Source of the DNA: Scolanthus callimorphus
Lineage: Eukaryota; Cnidaria; Anthozoa; Actiniaria; Edwardsiidae
Direction: 5' to 3'
Assembly (NCBI GenBank): GCA_033964015.1
Contig: CM066920.1
Span: forward strand, 10,321,912-10,385,911
Length of the DNA stretch: 64,000 nt
Position numbers and translations under genes: made by a program. The notes below the pieces were generated by a model. That model made no database searches. It saw only the letters and a list, made by a program, of their open reading frames with translations, and was not told the origin of the DNA. Below are positions 57,401-64,000 of this stretch, piece after piece; positions within the stretch are counted from its first letter, which is position 1; every line of letters begins with the position of its first letter.

Positions 57401-60400
57401 CTTAAGCAGCAATAATGAATTTGTTTAGGAAAATGATTTTAGAGGATTTGAGGATTAAGACACAACTTTACCATGCAGGAAATTGATTTTGGCTTTAATT
57501 TTTTTTAGACCCCCTATCAATCACTAGTGAAAAGGTTGCCCCTTATTTCATTATTTGCTATCTACACACTCTGCTGAAATGCATGTTCTCTTTTTTCCAT
57601 TGCCCATTTTTCCATTACCCATTTTTCCATTACCAATTCAATGAAAAAAAAAATATTTTTCCAAGGATGTGTTGACATAAGCAATACAACGTAATCAGGA
57701 AAACGATGTGAGAAGTTAATGTGAGCATTTTACCTAACATTCAAATAATAAAAAAGTATATTTTTGTCTTATAAAATATTGCAAGTAAAATATTGCTTTA
57801 TACCACCAGTAAAATCACTTTTTGGTGGAAAATTTATACAACTTGCTGTAACGAAAGAAATTACCGTGGTCAAGATCTTGTAGGAGATATCTTGGAGTAG
57901 TATGGGGTCCAGTGCAACGCAGCAAATAAATATAAAATAACAGCCTCTTTGATTTTAAGGGCAAATTGCGACGAGGCGGAGTCCAAAACAATAAACGTTT
58001 ATTGTTTTGGACTCCGCCTCGTCGCAATTTGCCCTTAAAATCAAAGAGGCAATTTACATCAAACGTGAGAAGCCTTCTTTGAATAGACAGGTACAACATA
58101 TCAATCTAAAGCTTGCAGTATAATCAGCATATGCTGTATTTTACACAATTGACGTAATTTATTATTGTAATTTCTCTAGCTATTTATTCGGGTTTGTAAT
58201 CACATTGAATAACTCACTGATGATGACAGTTGAAACTGTCGAAACATGTCGATTAAAACTTTCGTAATTTTTAGAAAATTGATTAGCAATCTGCTGCTGT
58301 TGAGACCATTTGAAAATAACAGCCAAAGTCAACAAACAAACAAAAAATAAATAAATAAATAAACAATGTTATTAAAGATCTCAAGTGACAGTGGGAAACC
58401 TGTAGTTTAATATACTTGCAATCAGAGTTAGCGGAACTGACGATCTCTAGTCGTAGAGCACTAGAGCAGATTTCGTATCACTGTGAAAAGTACCGTGACA
58501 AAGTTGTTCCGCGCCGCGACCGTGACCGCACCGCGACTACGCGATTTCATCGGCTATTTAATTCCATTTACAGCAGGCCAGGTTCCGTACCGCCACTGCG
58601 ACAGTATCGCGCCGCGCCGCGGCACTTTTCACAGTCATACGAAATCTGCTCTATTGATCGTGCTGCCTGTAGATCCCCGGTAATTTGAACTCCAGTAGAA
58701 CCAGTAATTCGGTGATTTGAGTTTGACGGAACGAAGAGTTAGGGCCCGTTTACTAAGGCGGGCTGGCCCGGCTAGCCGCGCTGAGTTCTGTCGGGCGCTA
58801 TACACATTTCAGAAAAGGTTGAACCGTCACAACAGACAAGGTTGAACCGTCACAACTCTCTGTTATAGCCGGCGATGCGTCAATGGACACTGTTCTTTTA
58901 GGATAAATACCGTCGATTTCATCTAAGCGAAAACACTTAAAAAGAAAAACATCACTAATTAGGGGCGGTACCTCAAAATTTTGATGTCTAAAATCAGACA
59001 GTTTGGCGCTTCAAACTTTGACGTTTGGCGCATAGTAGCCGGTACAAAGGATTCCATTTGCCTTAAAAAGCTTCAAGTGATTCAAACTTCGGTTTGTAAT
59101 TACGTCCAAAGTATTTGTACGAATTATCATGTTTTCCCCGCCGAATCTGGCGCAAATTTTAACGGTTTGGGAAATTTACCGTAATGGTTTACATGCCAAA
59201 ACCGCAAAGTTGGCGTGGCAAACGTCAAAGTTTCACGTGCAAAAACTTCGAGAACCGCCCCTAATTAGTGGCGGTTTTGTTTTCAAGTGTTTTCGATGAA
59301 ATCGACGGTATATACTTCTTATAAATCACCCTGTTTATGCCAAATGTTTATGTAATACATTTATATATTATATTTTTTCTACCCCTGTGCCCCTTTTTAT
59401 TTTTTATTTACGTCAATAAATTTTTATATTTTTAGCGTTTTTCTATGTAATTTTTATATAATTTTAAACTATATAGTCTGTAGTTTATTTTAACTACACT
59501 ATTGTAAGCGCATTGAGGCGTATAGCATAATGCGTATTTTTAACAACCGTTATTATTAATACATCGCTCGCAAGAAATTTTGTACTGTATTAACACGAGA
59601 ATGTCATTATTCATAGTTTCTCATATGATGAAACGCGCGCTACAACTGACAGTTGCGGCGGTGCAACCTTTTTGAAACTTGTATAAATGCGAGGTAAATT
59701 TTACAGAGTTTGTGTAGCGAAATGAGACCTCGGTTGCAGCAAAAATTGCAAGTGTAAACGGGCCTTTAGGTAGCGAGGGGGCTCTCCTCATGTAAACGGG
59801 CCCTTAGAGTTACTCGAGTGAAAATGATTATACTTTTGTATTTGTTTCGTCAGACCTAGATATGATAGACGGCTCTTCTAAGAGAAACACTCTTATCGCA
59901 ATAGAAAGCGACGATGAAAGTACACCCAAAGCTCTTCACTCGCCCGCCTCCGAACTAGAAGAAGAACGAATGAAACCCTCCATGATCCTATCTGATGACA
60001 TGATATCCAGAAATCGAATGCTGAGTACCTACCCCACTCCCCCTGAAATAACCACGGACCTTTACATAGACAACGGCACCGAGGATGACGGCCTGAGAAA
60101 GGTTGATACGATATATGACTTGAGCGAGGATGAACAGGGCGGGATTTCGTATATCGACACAGAGGAGACGGATGCGTACCAGGATAGCAAAAGCACGGAG
60201 AGTTATGGCACGCAAAGCGATCTCCCTGATTCACCCGATCTCACCAAAATGCACCATCCCTACTCGTTAACGACTAGTGGTTTTAGCGAGGCTGTGGGAG
60301 AGTTGTCAGACAGTGGAGAAATTCCCATGGAGGGGTCCATGTTGATCACTAATGGCAAATCAGGAGACAACGGGTGGAGGTCGCAAAGTGACCCGAGTGG

Positions 60401-61025
60401 ACGGACGAACGGTGCAGGGGCTCCGCTTTCGGATACCATTGCCGAGGCTACGGAGCTTATTGATGCGAACTATCGGAATAGTAACAGTGCGCCTAATTTA
60501 ATAACTGAGAAAGTGAAAAAAGAATCCGCCCAGTTGGCGAAGAGAGTTAATAAGAATCAGTTAGAGACACGGCCGGCAATGACTAGGACAAAGTCGAATC
60601 CGCCGTCTCTACTGAAGCCGATCGAGAGACCTGAACTTATGCGGCGTAAAAGCGAAGGAAGCAAAGATGATTTCCATATTGAGGGGAGCCCTGATGATGC
60701 TTTCGAAATCGATGACACCACAGAGGAGTTTAAGAACAATATACGAAAAGTCAAGTCAGCTCCAACCACGCCCACATCTCCTAGGAAACAGTTGTATCAG
60801 AATACTTTCTCAGCAGAGAAAACCCAGATGAAACTCGCTAAGTTAGCAGCTATGGAACCCATATACGAGACTCCACCTACAGAGACTGTCAAACCAATGC
60901 CGTTACCTGAACCTGTTAAACTGGAGCGTCAAAGTGGATTGATACCCGTGAGTGATGAATCTAAACGCCCCCCGGCTACTGGTACTCAGGCCACCACGAA
61001 ACCAACTGCAAAGGCCAAATCCAAG
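51645..61025 (+). CDS. Large serine-rich, probably disordered protein, first two coding exons (gene continues beyond the window)
   Basis: Exons 51645-54468 and 59854-61025 fit in phase 1: the last G of exon 1 plus AC of exon 2 makes Asp (…SAE-D-LDMIDG). Together they encode ~1,332 residues and exon 2 ends at gtaagt, so more follows. I recognise no domain. The protein is rich in Ser, Thr, Asp, Glu and Lys, with no membrane helix. It has basic clusters SKRRKRVKRK (~370) and KKRKKKISRPK (~879) that could be nuclear-localisation or acidic-lipid-binding signals, and acidic runs EEEEED (~852) and DEDDDDDV (~905). Many SP and RxxS sites suggest heavy phosphorylation. The ATG follows an in-frame stop 42 bp upstream and has A at -3. 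The function could be adaptor, cytoskeletal or nuclear; I do not assign one. Unlike the 0-19 kb genes, no frameshift is seen over 4 kb. Confidence 0.85.
57943..58050. repeat. Perfect 108-bp palindrome with no spacer
   Basis: The left arm 57943-57996 (54 nt, starting gcctctttgattttaaggg and ending caataaac) is exactly complementary to the right arm 57997-58050. I checked it base by base. The next bases out (a/a) do not pair. No TA or TTAA duplication is evident. Confidence 0.95.
58462..58653. mobile_element. MITE, gagcagatttcg family copy 3
   Basis: The ends are gagcagatttcgtatcactg and its complement, with TA on both sides. The interior shares ccgcgccgcgaccg and the gcaggccaggttccgtaccg block with copies 1 and 2. 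Confidence 0.87.
58739..59806. mobile_element. 1.07-kb Harbinger-like element (TTA duplication) with nested insertion
   Basis: The ends are GGGCCCGTTTAC and GTAAACGGGCCC, each flanked by TTA. It encloses 58908-59310 and, at 59725-59770, a fragment of the ttgcaagtgtaaac repeat. A three-base TTA fits PIF/Harbinger. Confidence 0.72.
58908..59310. mobile_element. 403-bp TA-flanked MITE, nested
   Basis: The ends are CCGTCGATTTCATCTAAGCG then aaaacactt and the complement, with TA outside. Internal arms aattaggggcggt and accgcccctaatta pair as well. Confidence 0.83.
59854..61025 (+). CDS. Large serine-rich protein, coding exon 2
   Basis: Begins LDMIDGSSKRNTLIAIESDD and ends KPTAKAKSK before gtaagt. 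It is acidic and Ser/Pro-rich with NSNSAPNLIT, RTKSNPPSLL and KSAPTTPTSPRK stretches (14-3-3 and proline-directed kinase-like motifs). The ATG at 59862 need not be a start because the frame joins exon 1. Confidence 0.87.
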
Positions 61026-61063
61026 GTAAGTTTTTTCTTGTAATTCAATATCTTTTTATTACT

Positions 61064-61360
61064 GCGATTTTCATAATTCTGCGAACTCCCACTTGACATT
61101 TCCGAACACCAAACTGCGTTTTGGCTTCCGTCAATCAAACCTTTTAAAGTCAAACCCATGCATCTTTTCTCGAATCTTTTCTGAGTTTGGCTTGCATTTT
61201 AGGTGAAAAATTGTGTTTGAAGCCTAGCTAGCCCCTATCTGTTCACAAGAACTATCGAAGCCTCCGCGAAATCACCCAAGCTTGTTCACTCGTTTGATTG
61301 ACGGAAGCTAAACCGCGGTTTGTTGATCCGGTGAAGAGTTCGCAGAATTATGAAAATCGC
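61064..61360. mobile_element. 297-bp MITE with gcgattttcataattctgcg ends
   Basis: The ends continue through aactc on the left and gagtt on the right. Subterminal ggcttccgtcaatcaaa and tttgattgacggaag also pair. It sits just 38 bp inside the next intron of the large gene. Confidence 0.85.
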
Positions 61361-61690
61361 TATAACTTTTACTGATACATTGCTTACATCTAAGGTAATG
61401 GTTTGGAGCGGGTCGAAAAGTGTTTATATGTCTTTACTTTCTATTGTAATTGGTCGCTGATTTCTGTCAACCAATCAAATTTTGAGCTATTCCAAAGAAC
61501 TTGATGTTGCGCCTGCAGTGCCTTCTGATTGGTCAATCAACTTGAAACACCATCGGAGCTCGCCCTATCACGTTTTCCCCTGCAATCGGTGTATTTTCCA
61601 TGCTCTATGTCAAAGTAACATTCTGGCTTGTCGGATGTAGCAACAGTAACTAAGCAGCGTCCATTTTGTCAGCCACAGAATACCGAGTAG

Positions 61691-61809
61691 TACCCTGCGA
61701 GCAGAGGCTTCTTTCTCAGTAAACCAAAACAACCATGCGATATACCACACGCGAACAACTTTGCTAGCTAATAAAAGACTGACAGAAAAAAACCTCTGCT
61801 AGCAGGGTA
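61691..61809. repeat. Hairpin element, ccctgcgagcagaggc ends (relative of 16921-16996)
   Basis: Outer arms taccctgcgagcagaggctt and the near complement aacctctgctagcagggta. Confidence 0.75.
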
Positions 61810-63125
61810 ACCGAGTAAGGAAAGCGTCCATTTCCATCGGCTAATTTAGTGAAAGTAGTGCGATATTTTCGATTTAATTCGGTAAATCAAGTATAAAACT
61901 TTGCTTGTAGATTATTATTTCTCACGCGTAATTTGTCTTCTGATATCGAATGAAAACAAAGGAGCGGCTTTTGCACTTTCCATTGTCGACAAGACCCACA
62001 ATGTACTATTGTTGTCTCGCCGCAATTTTGAGAAGATCCCTTTGACAAATCGAGACCACCAATTGCAAATTGTTGTTGATTTATTTTTGTTAATTGTCCA
62101 TTGGAAGAAAACTGAGAAACGCGATCATCAAAATGGATTATCCATATAATTCAATTTATTATCATTTGTCATGTTACCAGCCACGTGAGATCAAAACATT
62201 TCGAGGAAAACATCACATGATGGCAAACTTTTCAAGAATTTATTTTACCCCGTACGAAGACGGAAAACCGAAAAGTGGATTAGACAATAAAGGTTTCCTA
62301 AATATTTGTTTTGAGACCTTATCAGTAGCTTTAAAACACAAGTAGAACATAAACGTGCAACTTTGCGTGCCTCGTTTTTTTCTTTCAAGGAAGGCACATT
62401 TCCCCAGCAAGTTGCAATTTTTGTTTTGTACCCGCACTCGTCCATATATACAACAAATATTGATATATGAAATAGCAATTGTGAACTGTAGTCATTGCTA
62501 CGCGACCTCAAAACTCACTGTTGCGATTGGGCGATTTCACGCAAGAAAATTGTAACGTTAATTTTCTTGAATTAGAAAGTTAAACATTCGAGGCAAGGAA
62601 GACAAAGGATAGGTGAAAACCATTTTGGTTGATTTGGCAATCAATTTAAGAGGCCGAATCTAGCGTTTTGGTTTGATTGACAGCTAAAAATCGCCAATTG
62701 CTTGCCCTTCGCAACATTGAATTTTCAGGTCGCGTAGCAATGCATACAGTGGTAATTTGGTGTACTCGACCAAATGACGGTAAAATTTTCGGAGAAAAAC
62801 CTACCGTACAAACGGCTCCCCTAATTTCCCGACAGTTTGATTGACAAAAGTAAAGAAGCCATTTTGGGACAAGTTTAGGCAGAGTTCGCCGAATTTTTGG
62901 AAAAAACCGACGTTATTTTTATGTCTCAGAATCGTAAACAGTTACGCCGCGTTAAAAATAGACGATAACTTTAGTTGCACTTTGAATGGCTGCTTTAAGC
63001 CCCCTTATTTGGTATCTGTGTATCGTTTCTTTGTATAGAGTAATTGTTTGGTTCCTCGGCGGGTGATTCGTTTTGTTTCTTCAAATTGACCATAATTGGG
63101 GACACATTCATTATATGCTGCATTG

Positions 63126-63263
63126 TTAAGCCTAGTTTTCATATAGAGTCTTATCTGTCGTATCAGTCAACCGTGAAACAAAAGAATAATTCCAATTTTC
63201 AATGTTTCAAGGTCGACTGATGAGACAGATAGACAGATAAGACTATATGGAAACCAGCCTTAA
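63126..63263. mobile_element. 138-bp TTAA-flanked MITE
   Basis: Arms tagttttcatatagagtctt and its near complement, with TTAA at both outer edges. Confidence 0.8.
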
Positions 63264-63580
63264 GACGGAAATTCTTAAATTCATTAAACTTATTCACGGC
63301 ATTTCTAAATAAAAATAAGCAGAAAAATCTGTCATTCATTGAATTGTTTCTCAAACTTTGCTTAAGCAGATTAGAAAAATGTGTCCGTATTGATTTTTGT
63401 TTGTATATATTTTTCCCTGAATCAATGTGTTTGATATCCGGCGCTTGCGTGGACGGTTGCTAAGGTGAATGTTTCCTTTAGAAAGGCGTTTGTCAAAAAA
63501 TGGTGCATTCAGCAAAAAATGCAACCAACATTAGTGACCTAAGCCTTTGGGATCACTATTAACATTCTTTATTTAAGCAT

Positions 63581-63928
63581 TAGAGCACAACTTTCTATAA
63601 CTTTTAGAGCACGCGTGATGTTGGGAGAGACACGCACGAGCCGCAGGAGAGTGATTTTAAAACGTTTCGAGTGTCTCTCCCAACATCACAAGTGCTCTAT
63701 AGACCTCCTCAGCTTGGGCGTAATGTTGTCCCATTTCAGATCACGTGGCATTCCCCTGAGTATTCTGTCTTTGTTTTTCTGCTACGCATCAAAGAATATA
63801 TGAATATGGAAGCATTCCAAACAAAGAAAGATTATTCAAATGAATGCCACGTGATCTGAAATGGGACAACATTACGCCCAAGCTGAGGAGGTCTATTTGC
63901 CGATAAAGTCATAGAAAGTTGTGCTCTA
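63581..63928. mobile_element. 348-bp TA-flanked element made of two hairpins
   Basis: The outer ends gagcacaactttctat and its complement are flanked by TA. Inside, the first hairpin has gatgttgggagagacac arms and the second has cctcctcagcttgggcgtaa arms followed by tcagatcacgtggcatt. The second hairpin family recurs at 47240-47976. Confidence 0.82.
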
Positions 63929-64000
63929 ATGCTTTTATGACATAGCGGGGGAGAACCATTACTTTATCGGTGTAATAGAGCATAGATTTGAACCAATCAG

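Larger units (their letters stand above)
54469..59853 (+). other. 5.4-kb AT-rich intron of the large gene
   Basis: The first ~3.3 kb is unusually AT-rich and free of obvious elements. Near the end are the perfect palindrome 57943-58050, MITE copy 58462-58653 and a nested element pair (58739-59806, 58908-59310). The outer element ends 47 bp before the acceptor tttgtttcgtcag. Short runs of cccatttttccatta repeat three times at ~57600-57645. Confidence 0.75.
61361..64000. other. Intron or flank of the large gene, no further exon recognised
   Basis: It contains hairpin elements at 61691-61809, 63126-63263 and 63581-63928. I found no open segment with splice sites and acidic/serine-rich composition to extend the gene. 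Confidence 0.5.

Overview
This window looks like nuclear DNA of an invertebrate animal, most likely a cnidarian such as a coral or sea anemone. The evidence is intron-split animal genes with canonical GT-AG boundaries (alpha-tubulin, cytosolic sulfotransferases, an MS4A-like tetraspan protein), AT-rich intergenic DNA, and very many short inverted-repeat DNA transposons with TA, TTAA or TWA target duplications. The cnidarian assignment is inferred from genome style and is not proven by one marker. There is no sign of bacterial, viral or organellar genes.

Layout: 1-3.0 kb holds the two 3' coding exons of an alpha-tubulin gene (+ strand; its first ~76 codons lie upstream). 3.7-18.8 kb holds two tandem cytosolic sulfotransferase genes on the - strand (SULT-A, 3684-10197; SULT-B, 13435-18827). 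Each has four exons with the same splice phases. Between them on the + strand is a two-exon SRPBCC-like gene (11242-12558). 19-26 kb is mostly repeats, including an array of eight ~128-bp units rich in cAMP-response-element and E-box palindromes. 26.3-28.4 kb holds two exons of an MS4A-like membrane protein (- strand), with a duplicated signal-peptide-like ORF in the intron between them. 29-51 kb has no gene I can name and is dominated by nested inverted-repeat elements, three tandem arrays and a copy of the alpha-tubulin 3' flank. 51.6-61.0 kb holds the first two coding exons of a large, serine-rich, probably disordered protein (+ strand), joined by a 5.4-kb intron with matching splice phase. 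The gene runs out of the window.

Two points matter most to a reader. First, in the first 19 kb the alpha-tubulin and both sulfotransferase genes carry nine single-base deletions, mostly in homopolymer runs. Conserved motifs and splice sites are otherwise intact, and I saw no substitution stop codons. This looks more like uncorrected sequence error than decay, although real pseudogenes are not excluded. Second, intron 1 of the large gene contains a perfect 108-bp palindrome with no spacer (57943-58050).

The genes do not form an obvious pathway. The clearest functional grouping is the sulfotransferase pair (PAPS-dependent sulfation of small molecules), a typical tandem-duplicated detoxification or hormone-conjugation family. 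Alpha-tubulin is cytoskeletal, and the large protein could be an adaptor or cytoskeletal regulator, but that is a guess.
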